DNA of 33,608 nucleotides, taken from the NCBI GenBank assembly GCA_011053095.1, contig DRHS01000186.1:1-33608 (forward strand). Reading direction: 5' to 3'. The DNA is from Bacteroides sp. Lineage in GTDB: Bacteria > Bacteroidota > Bacteroidia > Bacteroidales > SM23-62. This document shows positions 1-8,863 of the stretch, one piece after another (within the stretch, counting starts at the first letter, position 1; every line of letters begins with the position of its first letter). Below the pieces are notes generated by a model that worked only from the letters and a program-made list of their open reading frames with translations, did not search any database and was not told the origin of the DNA. A program made the translations under genes and the position numbers.

Positions 1-54
1 ATCAGCAGAGTTTTATTATGTCTCTTTAGTATATGCTCGCTCATGAACCAAAAA

Positions 55-125
55 TATGCATTTTCATGCATACGAAAACCTTTAGGTTTTCTTAACTTTC
101 CTCTTTACCCCGAGGCAGAGCCTCG
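55..125. repeat. Cluster of three inverted repeats
   Basis: Three hairpins stand in a row. TATGCA/TGCATA (55-60 and 67-72) has a 6-base loop. GAAAACCT/AGGTTTTC (74-81 and 84-91) has 8 bp of perfect stem and a 2-base loop. CGAGGC/GCCTCG (111-116 and 120-125) has a 3-base loop. The last is followed by AGGAATTCTTTT, so it could end transcription coming from the left. Alternatively the group may be a REP-like intergenic element; its copy number cannot be judged from this window. Confidence 0.5.
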
Positions 126-311
126 AGGAATTCTTTTGATTAAACTAAGTATAAATATTCTCATAGATCATCCTTCCTTTCTGCTATTACAATATTATAA
201 AAATCTGCGCATAGGTTAAAACGATTGGATGCAAGAACTATGCCGGGTCAATCTCAATTTTGAGTCCTTAACAACTATTTCACATATGAATCACAATAAA
301 AACCACGAAAA

Positions 312-350
312 AATCCCGGGATTGCAGGTGGGGCAAATTTTGTATCTTAG
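312..350 (+). promoter_or_regulatory. Candidate promoter and palindrome of the alcohol dehydrogenase
   Basis: A TTG at 322-324 and TATCTTAG at 343-350, 18 bases apart, resemble the Bacteroidota -33 (TTTG) and -7 (TAnnTTTG) boxes. A perfect 12-bp palindrome, AATCCCGGGATT (312-323), overlaps the -33 box and could be an operator. The -7 box ends only 5 bases before the ATG, so a transcript from here would have almost no leader. The -7 box is imperfect. Confidence 0.35.
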
Positions 351-355
351 TTACC

Positions 356-1399
356 ATGAAAGCACTTACCTTCCGGGGAATTAAGACAATCGCCTACGAA
401 ACCGTATCAGATCCCAGGATCAAGAATCCCGGTGATGTAATCGTAAAGGTTGAACAGACAGCGATTTGTGGTTCAGATCTTCATGTTTACCATGGCAGGG
501 AAAGCGGCTTGGATGAGGGGACGGTAATGGGCCATGAGTTTACCGGTGAAATTGTTGATGTGGGAAAGGCAGTTAAAAATCTTAGCAAAGGGGATCAGGT
601 TGTCAGTCCCTTTTCCACCAACTGCGGACAATGTTATTTCTGTGATATTGGTCTGACCGCCCGCTGCACAAACGGCCAGCTTTTCGGCTGGGTTGAAGGG
701 GGAATGGGACTTCATGGGGCACAGGCAGAACTGGTCAGGGTACCCTATGCCGACAGTACCATGGTCCAGATTCCGGAAGGCATAGACTCAAAGCATGCAC
801 TGCTTGCCGGGGATACTCTGTCGACCGGATATTTTTGTGCCGAAAATGCGGAGATCAGGCCCGGGGGACTCTATGTTGTCATTGGCTGCGGTCCTGTGGG
901 ACTCCTGACTATTATGGCTGCATTTGAACAGGGAGCCCAGCATATAGTCGCAATCGACAATGTATATGACCGGCTTGAAATGGCCAATCAGCTCGGGGCT
1001 GTTGCCTGGCACCTCAATGAGAATCCTATCCTCTACATTCTTGAAAAAACACATGGTATCGGAGCAGAGGCTGTGATGGAAGCTGTTGGCAGTCCGGGAG
1101 CACAGGACCTGGCAATCAAACTGGTACGCCCCGGGGGTATTATTTCAACCGTTGGGGTACATACATCTCATGATTTTTCCTTCAGTCCATCAGATGCCTA
1201 CAACCTGAATCTGACTTTCAAAATCGGACGTTGTCCGGCCAGGTACTATATGGATATTTTAATGCCGAAGCTGATGGACTGGAGATGGGACCTTGATAAG
1301 ATTTTTAGCCATGAACTTTCATTGAAGGAAGGTCCCCGTGCCTATGAGATCTTCGACCGTAAAGAGGATAGTGCCCTGAAAATCCTCCTGAAACCTTAA
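356..1399 (+). CDS. Zinc-dependent medium-chain alcohol dehydrogenase
   Basis: A 347-residue cytoplasmic NAD(P)-linked alcohol/polyol dehydrogenase of the MDR superfamily, in the formaldehyde- and threonine-dehydrogenase-like branch. Catalytic zinc ligands are visible as Cys38 (CGSDLH) and His60-Glu61 (GHE). The four structural-zinc cysteines are Cys90, Cys93, Cys96 and Cys104. The Rossmann motif GCGPVG (177-182) with Asp201 at the end of the second strand favours NAD over NADP. Full length for the family. The ATG at 356 follows no clear Shine-Dalgarno. It is monocistronic: 373 non-coding bases follow before the iron-sulfur gene. The substrate cannot be read from the sequence; threonine, a sugar alcohol or a simple alcohol are all possible. 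Confidence 0.9.
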   Translation: MKALTFRGIKTIAYETVSDPRIKNPGDVIVKVEQTAICGSDLHVYHGRESGLDEGTVMGHEFTGEIVDVGKAVKNLSKGDQVVSPFSTNCGQCYFCDIGLTARCTNGQLFGWVEGGMGLHGAQAELVRVPYADSTMVQIPEGIDSKHALLAGDTLSTGYFCAENAEIRPGGLYVVIGCGPVGLLTIMAAFEQGAQHIVAIDNVYDRLEMANQLGAVAWHLNENPILYILEKTHGIGAEAVMEAVGSPGAQDLAIKLVRPGGIISTVGVHTSHDFSFSPSDAYNLNLTFKIGRCPARYYMDILMPKLMDWRWDLDKIFSHELSLKEGPRAYEIFDRKEDSALKILLKP

Positions 1400-1772
1400 G
1401 CTGATTTTCCTTAAAACTCAATTGAACATCCTTTGGGATTATGGACAATTTATGGACTTCCAGGAATTTATCAAATGTTATCAGTTTAAATAATACCCTG
1501 CTGAATTTTCGTCCGGTAAATTACCTGTATCCAAGAATCAGACTTAATTCTACAAGTTTATTCCCTTCTCGATTTCCTTTCTCAATCTAATTACATTCTA
1601 AATAAAATATGCAAACTTTTAACGGATATCTGCCTGCTTAACCTCATCATAAGGCTTTTGGAAGGTCTTGAAACAATTTAGACTAATTATAAAAACGAAT
1701 AAGGATTTGACAGATTACATGCTTATAATTAAATTCTGCCCGAGAATAATAATCATTCAACTCTTCATTCCT
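1400..1772. other. Intergenic region upstream of the iron-sulfur operon
   Basis: AT-rich, with no gene seen. The reading frame of the next gene stays open back to an ATG at 1668, but the encoded extension looks random and would push the Tat signal peptide about 35 residues inward, so I treat 1668-1772 as leader. A candidate promoter lies at 1707-1737. Confidence 0.6.
1707..1737 (+). promoter_or_regulatory. Candidate promoter of the iron-sulfur/NrfD operon
   Basis: TTG at 1707-1709 (within TTTGACA) and TAAATTCT at 1730-1737 are 20 bases apart, the spacing expected for Bacteroidota -33/-7 boxes. The -7 box deviates from TAnnTTTG in its last bases. The start site would fall near 1743-1745, leaving a leader of about 30 bases before the ATG at 1773. 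Confidence 0.3.
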
Positions 1773-2741
1773 ATGAAATCCCAAAACAAGAAGAAGTCGG
1801 ACCGAAGAAAATTTCTTCGAAACAGCTTGGCTCTCAGTACAACAGCATTTTTAGGAGCAGGTTGTGCCACAGGGTGTTCTTCACCTGATGTAAATTCATC
1901 AGGTGAAAAGGTAAAGGTAATGACCACAGACGGGAAGCTGGCTGAAATTGATCCTGCCCATCTTCATCATCTTACACACCATAAAATTTCATCAGAAGAA
2001 GCCAGGCTCGGAGATCCGAATAAAGAATATGTTATGGTAATTGACCTGGCTAAATGCAGGAATGCCAGAAAATGTGTGGAGGAATGCCAGCGCATGCATT
2101 TCCTTCCGCCTGAAGATGAATGGATCAAAGTCTTTTTGATGAAAGACAGCGAGGATACTGCATCCTACTGGTTTCCAAAACCTTGTTTCCACTGCAACAG
2201 TCCCTCATGTGTCAACGTATGCCCGGTGGGAGCGACCTTCAAAAGACTTGACGGTTTGGTGCTGATAGACAACGAGAGGTGTATCGGCTGTAAATTCTGT
2301 ATGACTGCATGCCCCTATTCATCAAGGGTTTTTCAGTGGAAGGAGCCCGAACATAAAATCAGTGAAGATGTAAAATTCTCACCTGAAACAAGTGTTCCCC
2401 ACCAGATCGGAACCGTAGGAAAATGTGACTTCTGCCCTGACATGGCAAGAGTGGGAAAGCTCCCAATGTGTGTTACTGCCTGCCCCAATGGAGTACTCTA
2501 TTACGGTGATAAAAAAGAAGATGCCGTTTCGAATGGTGTTGAAACTGTCCGATTCAGCGAGCTAATTTATGAAAAGGCGGGCTACCGGTACATGGAGGAA
2601 CTGGGAACCAATCCAAGCGTTTACTACCTGCCACCTGTTAATCGTCTGTTTCATCCCGAAACAGGATTCAAGAACCTTAGTGAAGAGGTCGAAAGCAGGT
2701 ACGAGGTTGCAAGATCAAAAATTAAAAAAGAAATTAAATAA
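1773..2741 (+). CDS. Tat-exported four-cluster iron-sulfur electron-transfer protein
   Basis: A 322-residue protein of the HybA/DsrO/PsrB/DmsB type, which relays electrons between a catalytic subunit and an NrfD-type membrane subunit. The N-terminus is a textbook Tat signal (SDRRKFLRN, Arg11-Arg12) followed by a hydrophobic stretch and a lipobox-like LGAGC (Cys31), so it is probably a periplasmic lipoprotein. A His-rich patch lies near residues 63-70. Four cysteine sets follow: 95/101/105, 138/141/146/150, 170/173/176/180 and 218/221/233/237. The first set lacks its second cysteine: the expected position, 98, is alanine. The start is the ATG at 1773 because it places the Tat motif correctly. 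It lies 6 bases from the NrfD-like gene and is surely co-transcribed with it. The catalytic partner is not in the window. Confidence 0.88.
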   Translation: MKSQNKKKSDRRKFLRNSLALSTTAFLGAGCATGCSSPDVNSSGEKVKVMTTDGKLAEIDPAHLHHLTHHKISSEEARLGDPNKEYVMVIDLAKCRNARKCVEECQRMHFLPPEDEWIKVFLMKDSEDTASYWFPKPCFHCNSPSCVNVCPVGATFKRLDGLVLIDNERCIGCKFCMTACPYSSRVFQWKEPEHKISEDVKFSPETSVPHQIGTVGKCDFCPDMARVGKLPMCVTACPNGVLYYGDKKEDAVSNGVETVRFSELIYEKAGYRYMEELGTNPSVYYLPPVNRLFHPETGFKNLSEEVESRYEVARSKIKKEIK

Positions 2742-2747
2742 TATTCC

Positions 2748-4097
2748 ATGGAAAACACCGATAGGACATCAGCATTGCTCGAAAGATTTGTACCACAAAT
2801 GACCCGGTCAACAAGGCTTGAGAAAATTCTTGTTATCGTCTGCGGATTATTATTCATCTGGGGATTGTATGCATTCGTTCTGCAGGTAGCCAAAGGTCAT
2901 TCAATCACAGGAATGCGTGACAATGTTGTCTGGGGCATATATATTGTGAATTTTATATTTTTTATAGGGATAAGCTACGCAGGAGCTCTTATTTCAGGGA
3001 TATTATATCTCCTGAAGGTGGAATGGAGGAAACCCATTATCCGGATAGCGGAGATCATCACTGTGATCTCAACCATCCTGGGTCCCATTTATATTCTATT
3101 ATGCATGGGCCGGCTGGACAGGCTGGATCATCTGTTAATTTATGGCAGGATACAGTCTCCCATCACCTGGGATGTTATCGCCATAACTACTTATCTCATT
3201 GGGAGTATGATCTTCCTTTTTCTGGCCACAGTACCTGATTTTGCAATATTGAGGGATTCCAATAATCCCATGCTGGGTAAGTGGCGGAAAAGATTTTACA
3301 GATTCTTTGCCATTGGTTATGATAACAGTGAGAAACAGAGGCGCTTACTCAAACAGGGTACAACCATAGTTTCTATCGTTATTATACCACTCGCTGTGCT
3401 TGTCCACTCGGTGCTGTCATGGATTTTTGGCATGACCCTTCGCCCGGGCTGGCACAGCACCATATTTGCTCCATATTTCGTTGTGGCGGCCGTCTACTCA
3501 GGTACGGGTGTTCTAATCATTGCCATGTGGGCATTCCGGAAGTTTTACCATCTGGAAGATTACCTGAAGGAGATACATTTCAAGTACCTGGGAATAATAT
3601 TGCTGGTTTTGGGGGCTCTTTACGGGTACTTCACCTTCAGCGAATATCTGACCGGATGGTATGGATCCGAAAAATGGGAGCTGCACCTGATCTACAAACT
3701 CTTTGACAGGAACGAATTTGGGCCGATGTTCGTATATGCTGCATTTATAGGGGTGCTTGTACCCATTCTGATCATAGCCATTCCAAAAACCAGGACGATA
3801 AACGGCATAACCATCGCATCTGCAGTAGTGGTGACGGCTATGTGGGTCAAACGTTATATAATTATCATACCCACACTCCAGACTCCCTTGCTCCCCATGC
3901 AGGATTCAAGAGCTGATTATGTTCATTATTCCATCACATGGGTTGAGTGGGCTCTGACATTCAGCGGAATTGCTGTATTCTTTCTCTTCTTTTATTTCAG
4001 TTCAAAATTCGTACCCATCATACCGATTAGCGAACATGTTGAATCAGATGATCCGGAGCCAGGTTCATCATTGAATAAGAACTTAAACAATCAGTAA
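2748..4097 (+). CDS. NrfD/HybB/ActC-family quinone-interacting membrane subunit
   Basis: A 449-residue polytopic inner-membrane protein. I count ten hydrophobic spans, roughly at residues 25-46, 61-90, 96-122, 137-166, 205-230, 238-265, 283-310, 320-345, 352-378 and 392-425. This matches the ten-helix HybB and ActC/ActF forms rather than eight-helix PsrC. ActC-like landmarks include GISYAGALISGILYL in helix 2 and SPITWDVIA...VPDFAILRD in helix 4 and the loop after it. Family members exchange electrons with menaquinone or ubiquinone and pair with a periplasmic iron-sulfur protein, here the gene 6 bases upstream. The next gene starts one base after its stop. Whether the complex oxidises or reduces quinone is unknown. 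Confidence 0.9.
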   Translation: MENTDRTSALLERFVPQMTRSTRLEKILVIVCGLLFIWGLYAFVLQVAKGHSITGMRDNVVWGIYIVNFIFFIGISYAGALISGILYLLKVEWRKPIIRIAEIITVISTILGPIYILLCMGRLDRLDHLLIYGRIQSPITWDVIAITTYLIGSMIFLFLATVPDFAILRDSNNPMLGKWRKRFYRFFAIGYDNSEKQRRLLKQGTTIVSIVIIPLAVLVHSVLSWIFGMTLRPGWHSTIFAPYFVVAAVYSGTGVLIIAMWAFRKFYHLEDYLKEIHFKYLGIILLVLGALYGYFTFSEYLTGWYGSEKWELHLIYKLFDRNEFGPMFVYAAFIGVLVPILIIAIPKTRTINGITIASAVVVTAMWVKRYIIIIPTLQTPLLPMQDSRADYVHYSITWVEWALTFSGIAVFFLFFYFSSKFVPIIPISEHVESDDPEPGSSLNKNLNNQ

Positions 4098-4098
4098 A

Positions 4099-4995
4099 AT
4101 GAGTAATCTCCATAAGTTTTGCAAGCGCAAATCATGGTTTCTGATCATGACATTAACCTTTCTATTACTTTTCAACTGCAGGATTGGACTGACTTCCAAC
4201 AATTACCAGGATGAATCGAAGGCCTCTCCTGATTTTACTTTTACATGCATACAAAATGAAAAGGAATTTATCCTTAGAACGAAGATAAGTTATTGGACAG
4301 GCGAGCGTGACTTAATGGTTGGCGGAGCCATGGTGGTTTTTACAAATCAGATTTCGGATGAATCCAGGATACTTACAACAATTCCAACCGATATGAACGG
4401 CGAAGCGGTGTTCCGTATTGCAAAAAAATCCGACAAGTTGATCAATGAAGAAGGCAATTTTACTTTCGGATCGATCTTCGAAGGAAACCAGGATTATGAA
4501 TCTGCTGAAGATTATACAATGCTAAGATCACTAAATATGCACATGGATTTTCTTGAACTTGAATCGGATAAAAAAATTGTTGTGGAGGCATATGAAATTG
4601 ATCAGAATGGTGACCGGATTCCCCTGGATGCAATGGACATTTATTTTTTTGTGCCCAGGTCATTCAGCCTTCTCCCTGTTGGTGACGGATGGTTCGAGAA
4701 CGGATCAGCTCAGGCAGACTTCCCGACTACCCTTCCCGGTGATTCTCTGGGTAATCTTACTATAATTGCCAAAATTGAGGACCATGAACTTTATGGAAAT
4801 GTGGAGGCAGTTGCTGTAAAAGAATGGGGATTGGCAAGGCCTCCTGTAATCATTCAAAAAAGAAGAGGTCTTGGTGATACAGACGCTCCATTATGGATGG
4901 TCTACACCCTGCTTATTTTACTTTCAGCTGTCTGGTTTCATTATTTGTATGTTTTTTATTTAATGATAAAAATTAAAAGGTTGCGACGCAACTAG
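4099..4995 (+). CDS. Unknown membrane-anchored protein of the redox operon
   Basis: 298 residues, function not recognised. The N-terminus has a signal-like segment ending in LLLFNC (Cys27), possibly a lipobox. The middle is beta-rich and seems to hold two Ig-like or transthyretin-like segments, about 45-140 and 150-245, each with a short stretch of the VEAYEIDQNGDRIPLDAMD kind typical of extracellular beta-sandwiches. A single membrane helix lies near 263-286, followed by a basic KIKRLRRN tail, so the body is most likely periplasmic and held by the C-terminus. The start is 1 base after the NrfD-like stop, and the DUF2339-like gene follows 10 bases on, so it is probably an accessory subunit of the same complex. 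An alternative start is Met17. Confidence 0.75.
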   Translation: MSNLHKFCKRKSWFLIMTLTFLLLFNCRIGLTSNNYQDESKASPDFTFTCIQNEKEFILRTKISYWTGERDLMVGGAMVVFTNQISDESRILTTIPTDMNGEAVFRIAKKSDKLINEEGNFTFGSIFEGNQDYESAEDYTMLRSLNMHMDFLELESDKKIVVEAYEIDQNGDRIPLDAMDIYFFVPRSFSLLPVGDGWFENGSAQADFPTTLPGDSLGNLTIIAKIEDHELYGNVEAVAVKEWGLARPPVIIQKRRGLGDTDAPLWMVYTLLILLSAVWFHYLYVFYLMIKIKRLRRN

Positions 4996-5005
4996 GAGGA
5001 ATATC

Positions 5006-6652
5006 ATGGCGGATACTTCAGAAAATAGAGAGACAACACATGACGAGTTGCTCAATAAGTACGATTCCCTTGAGAAAAGGATCTCTCTGATTGAAGCTAA
5101 ACTCGGGGCGGCTGATTCGCTGGTTCAAAAGAAGGTAGAAGAAGAGGAAATTGACATTCCTTTGGTCAACGAATCCGACCTGGAAGTCAGGATTGGCAGC
5201 CATGGACTTGCATGGCTTGGGAATATTGTCATGGTATTAGGAATAATGTTTTTGATGACCTATGCACAAAACCTGGGTTATACATATATGTCCAGTATCA
5301 TTGGTTACATTCTGGCAGGTGGAATATTCCTGGTGGCCTATAAAATAAGGAAAAGCATGTCCCACCTGGACTTCATGCTAAATTTCAGCGGATATGTACT
5401 GACTTTTTATATCACTCTTCGGCTGCACTTTTTAACACCTGAACCTTTAATCGGGCAGATTGGAGTCGGACTGGCACTGATCATGATCCTGGTTGCGTTG
5501 CTGATAGGCGTTGCCATGCGCAAGAATTCTGAATTTTTGGCCACAATGGCTGTATTATTCCTTGTTGTGACAGCCCTGGTATCTGACACCACTTATATTA
5601 CCCTGCCCCTGCTAACTGCAGCCGCTGCCACCTCGGCCTTCCTTTTTCTGAGGAAAGAATGGATAAATCTGTTTTTAAGTTCACTCTTCTTTGTCTATTT
5701 ATCACATCTTCTCTGGTTGCTGGGAAATCCTCTGCTAGGCAATCCCCTCGGAGTGGTCGAAACGCATCAAAACAACCTCTACTACCTGTTTGTCTATGCA
5801 GGCATTTATGCATCCATAGCATTGTTGCCTAAAAAAGAATCCATCCCGGAAAGGTTCTACCTTTCAACCGTAATCTGGAATGCAATCTTATTCCTGGTCC
5901 TGATATTGATGGTTGTCCTCGCATTCTACGAGGAGAATTATGCAGGTATTTTTGCAGCTATAACGATTATATGCCTTGCATATTCAGTAATACTCTTCAT
6001 CAGGGGTACAAGGGAATTTATCCCTGCGCTATTTGCCGTTTTTGGATTTATGGCAATGAGTGTTTCTATTTACGGTTACACCGGCCTTCCAAATGCGCAT
6101 CTTCTGCTTGCCCTCCAGAGTCTTCTGGTAGTATCCATTGCTCTGTGGTACAGATCAAAAATCATTGTGATTGTGAATACCCTGCTGTATCTTATGATAC
6201 TGCTGATCTACCTGATCGCATTTCCATCTGTAGACAGTATAAACATAGTGTTTGCAATTGTTGCACTGGGATCGGCCAGGATCATGAACTGGAAAAAAGA
6301 AAGACTTAGCCTGCGAACTGATGCGCTTAGAAACCTGTATCTAATAGAAGCTTTTTTTATGGTACTGTTCAGCCTGAAGCACCTGGTACCGGATCAGTAT
6401 GTCACTCTTTCCTGGACCCTTGCAGCAGCCTTATACCTGGTTTTGAGTATTATCCTAAAAAACATCAAGTACCGCTGGATGGCGATATCTACATTTATTG
6501 CCACAGCCATTTACCTGTTTGTTGTTGACCTCGCAAATCTCAATGTGGGATTTAAGGTGCTTGCCTTCCTGTTCCTGGCAGCCATATCTCTTGCTGCTTC
6601 CATTTATTATACAAAGAAGTTACGAAATAAATCCGACTCCCAGGAAAACTAA
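5006..6652 (+). CDS. DUF2339-like polytopic membrane protein
   Basis: 548 residues. A charged helical and likely coiled-coil N-terminus (about 10-55) is followed by about 14-16 hydrophobic spans to near residue 535. The sequence at the first helix, VRIGSHGLAWLGNIVMVLGI, resembles DUF2339 proteins, which also combine an N-terminal coiled coil with many helices. Their biochemical role is not established. The start is firm: a strong Shine-Dalgarno AGGAGGA (4994-5000), one of the few in the window, sits 5 bases before the ATG and overlaps the stop region of the previous gene. It is the last gene of the plus-strand operon and converges on hypE. It could help anchor or assemble the complex (inference). 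Confidence 0.75.
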   Translation: MADTSENRETTHDELLNKYDSLEKRISLIEAKLGAADSLVQKKVEEEEIDIPLVNESDLEVRIGSHGLAWLGNIVMVLGIMFLMTYAQNLGYTYMSSIIGYILAGGIFLVAYKIRKSMSHLDFMLNFSGYVLTFYITLRLHFLTPEPLIGQIGVGLALIMILVALLIGVAMRKNSEFLATMAVLFLVVTALVSDTTYITLPLLTAAAATSAFLFLRKEWINLFLSSLFFVYLSHLLWLLGNPLLGNPLGVVETHQNNLYYLFVYAGIYASIALLPKKESIPERFYLSTVIWNAILFLVLILMVVLAFYEENYAGIFAAITIICLAYSVILFIRGTREFIPALFAVFGFMAMSVSIYGYTGLPNAHLLLALQSLLVVSIALWYRSKIIVIVNTLLYLMILLIYLIAFPSVDSINIVFAIVALGSARIMNWKKERLSLRTDALRNLYLIEAFFMVLFSLKHLVPDQYVTLSWTLAAALYLVLSIILKNIKYRWMAISTFIATAIYLFVVDLANLNVGFKVLAFLFLAAISLAASIYYTKKLRNKSDSQEN

Positions 6653-6701
6653 GTGTTGGAAAAAATTTAGCGGGTAAACCTGGCCCTGAAGCTTTGGGAT
6701 T

Positions 6702-7745
6702 TTAGCAAATTCTTGGCAACTGGTCACCTGTAAGCATATCTATCACCCTGCTGCTTCCGATTGAGGTAATCATCCTGACAATTCCCGGATGCTCAGAAGT
6801 CACCCTGCCAATAATTGCCGAATCAGCTCCGGCAGGATGCTGTTTCATGGTATTCAGAACATTCCCGGCAAGATCAGCAGGAACAATCACTAGAATTTTG
6901 CCCTCATTGGCAATATAAAGAGGATCAAGTCCCAAAACCTCACACGCGCCCCTTACTTCAGGGGAAACCGGCAGGGAATTTTCTTCGAGTACGATCCCGG
7001 CACCTGCGGAAGTGCTTATTTCATTTAATGTTGTGGCCACTCCTCCCCTTGTCGGATCCCTTAAAACAGAAATTTCAATGGTTTCTTTCAATATCTGCTC
7101 AACCAATCCATTCAGGGCAGTTGTGTCACTGGTGATTCCGGTTTCGAATCCCAGTCCCTCCCTGGCAGACAAAATTGCCACTCCATGATCACCGATCTGT
7201 CCATTGATAATTATTACATCTCCTTCCCGGGGACTCGAAGGATTGATATTAACTCCCTCGGGAATCACTCCGATCCCCGAGGTATTTATATAGATCTTAT
7301 CACCATGCCCCTTTTCAACTACTTTGGTATCACCCGTGACAATAATCACTCCTGCTTTGCGGGCGGCATCCTGCATGGACAGGCAAATCTTCCAGAGGTC
7401 CTCAACAGGCAGACCTTCTTCCAGAATCATTCCAACGGAAAGATACATGGGTCGGGCTCCGCAACAGGCAAGGTCATTTACAGTACCATTGACGGCAAGG
7501 TTACCTATGTTTCCTCCAGGAAAAAATATTGGATTCACCACAAATGAATCAGTCGTAAATGCAATTCTTCCTGTAGCAAATTCGATAACAGCACCATCGT
7601 GTCCCTCGTCGAGCAACCGGTTGTCGAACAGGGGTCTGAACATTTTATCAATAAGTTGATGGGAGAGCAAGCCACCACTTCCATGTGCCATGGTGATAAC
7701 CGGGTACTGGCTGATGGGAATTGGACAATTTAGCTGGAAATCCAT
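6702..7745 (-). CDS. hypE: Hydrogenase maturation protein HypE
   Basis: 347 residues, normal length. HypE is the cytoplasmic ATP-dependent dehydratase that turns a thiocarbamoyl group on its own C-terminal cysteine into thiocyanate, the source of the cyanide ligands of NiFe-hydrogenase iron. The AIR-synthase-like fold shows in MAHGSGG (19-25), the DxxxVV-type strand FATGRIAFTTDSFVVNPIFF, GDTKVVEKG and RDPTRGGVATTLNEI. The essential C-terminal motif PRIC is intact, with cysteine as the last residue. It lies 20 bases after hypD on the same strand. Its partner HypF (carbamoyltransferase) is not in the window. Confidence 0.97.
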   Translation of the reverse strand: MDFQLNCPIPISQYPVITMAHGSGGLLSHQLIDKMFRPLFDNRLLDEGHDGAVIEFATGRIAFTTDSFVVNPIFFPGGNIGNLAVNGTVNDLACCGARPMYLSVGMILEEGLPVEDLWKICLSMQDAARKAGVIIVTGDTKVVEKGHGDKIYINTSGIGVIPEGVNINPSSPREGDVIIINGQIGDHGVAILSAREGLGFETGITSDTTALNGLVEQILKETIEISVLRDPTRGGVATTLNEISTSAGAGIVLEENSLPVSPEVRGACEVLGLDPLYIANEGKILVIVPADLAGNVLNTMKQHPAGADSAIIGRVTSEHPGIVRMITSIGSSRVIDMLTGDQLPRIC

Positions 7746-7765
7746 ACAATTAATTAATGATCATA

Positions 7766-8860
7766 TTAAACAAGTCCGGATTTCTTAAAACGGTAATATG
7801 CTGAACAGGCTCCTTCAGATGATACCATGGGTGCTCCAAGAGGATGTTCGGGCCTACATTGATCTCCGAAGGCACTGCAAGCATCAGGAGTCTTCACTCC
7901 CTGCAAAACCTCTCCGGCAATACAAAGCGGCGATTCTTTCTGAATGATATCTCCGACATCGAATTTCGCCTCTGCGTCATAAACAGAATAATCTTCGCTT
8001 AATGAAAATCCACTGGACGGAATTTCTCCGATTCCCCTCCATTTCATATCTGATACCCTGAATACTGTCCTTAACAATTCCCTGGCAGCTTTATTTCCTT
8101 CCCTTGTGACAACCCTCCCATATGCATTTCCAACTTCATGCTTCCCTTCCTCAAGCTGCTTTGTCACCATATATATACCCTGCATGATATCCACAGGTTC
8201 AAAACCTGTGACGACTATGGGCACCTTGTATTTTTGCGCAATTGGAATATATTCTTCGTACCCCATTACCGTACATACATGTCCCGCAGCCAGAAATCCC
8301 TGAATCTGGTTTGAAGGAGATGAGAGTATTGCCTCCATGGCAGGAGGTACAAGTACATGAGAACTTAGAATGGAGAAATTAGAGATCCCTCTTCTTTTTG
8401 CCTCTTTCACGGCCAGAGCGTTGGCCGGTGCTGTGGTTTCAAAACCGATTGCGAAAAAGACAATCTCCCTTCCGGGATTTTCATGTGCAATTTTCAGGGC
8501 ATCCAATGGTGAATAAATTATTCTGACATCCCCTCCTTCTGCTTTCACACTCAGCAGATCTTTTTCAGATCCGGGTACCCTTAACATATCACCAAATGAG
8601 GTGAATATCACCTCTTCGCGCTGGGCTATCCGGATGGCTTTGTCAATAATTTCAAGGGGAGTAACACAGACCGGACATCCCGGACCGTGCACCAGCCGGA
8701 TCTTGTCGGGGAGAAACTCAGTGAGATTGTATTTCATTATGGAATGGGTCTGTCCACCGCAAATCTCCATAATGGTCCATTCCCTGCTTACTGTGTCCTG
8801 CAGTTGTTGAGACAATTTATGCACCAGTTCCGCATCCCTGTATTCATCTAAGTGCTTCAT
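7766..8860 (-). CDS. hypD: Hydrogenase maturation protein HypD
   Basis: 364 residues, full length. HypD is an iron-sulfur scaffold that together with HypC holds the Fe(CN)2CO unit while it is built for NiFe hydrogenases. Conserved HypD blocks are present: [13 protein letters not shown] near the N-terminus, [32 protein letters not shown], and the C-terminal cysteine-rich part with CIAGEVLQG and [14 protein letters not shown], which include the cluster ligands. The gene begins 3 bases after the hypC stop, so translation is likely coupled. All motif cysteines I can check are intact, so the protein should be functional. Confidence 0.97.
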   Translation of the reverse strand: MKHLDEYRDAELVHKLSQQLQDTVSREWTIMEICGGQTHSIMKYNLTEFLPDKIRLVHGPGCPVCVTPLEIIDKAIRIAQREEVIFTSFGDMLRVPGSEKDLLSVKAEGGDVRIIYSPLDALKIAHENPGREIVFFAIGFETTAPANALAVKEAKRRGISNFSILSSHVLVPPAMEAILSSPSNQIQGFLAAGHVCTVMGYEEYIPIAQKYKVPIVVTGFEPVDIMQGIYMVTKQLEEGKHEVGNAYGRVVTREGNKAARELLRTVFRVSDMKWRGIGEIPSSGFSLSEDYSVYDAEAKFDVGDIIQKESPLCIAGEVLQGVKTPDACSAFGDQCRPEHPLGAPMVSSEGACSAYYRFKKSGLV

Positions 8861-8863
8861 TCC

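Larger units (their letters stand above)
1..355. other. Non-coding leader region, hairpin-rich
   Basis: No convincing coding region is visible on either strand. The left part (55-125) holds three closely spaced inverted repeats, listed separately. A smaller one, CTCAA-TT-TTGAG, lies at 253-264. The right end carries the candidate promoter and a 12-bp palindrome of the downstream dehydrogenase. The rest is AT-rich sequence in which I see nothing. Confidence 0.6.

Noticed and set aside
1707-1727. Sigma-70-like TTGACA and TATAAT
   Set aside because: The spacer is only 11 bases, too short for such a promoter. The Bacteroidota reading with a 20-base gap is preferred.
1668-1772. A 35-residue N-terminal extension of the iron-sulfur protein
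   Set aside because: It would bury the Tat signal inside the chain. The region fits a leader with a promoter.
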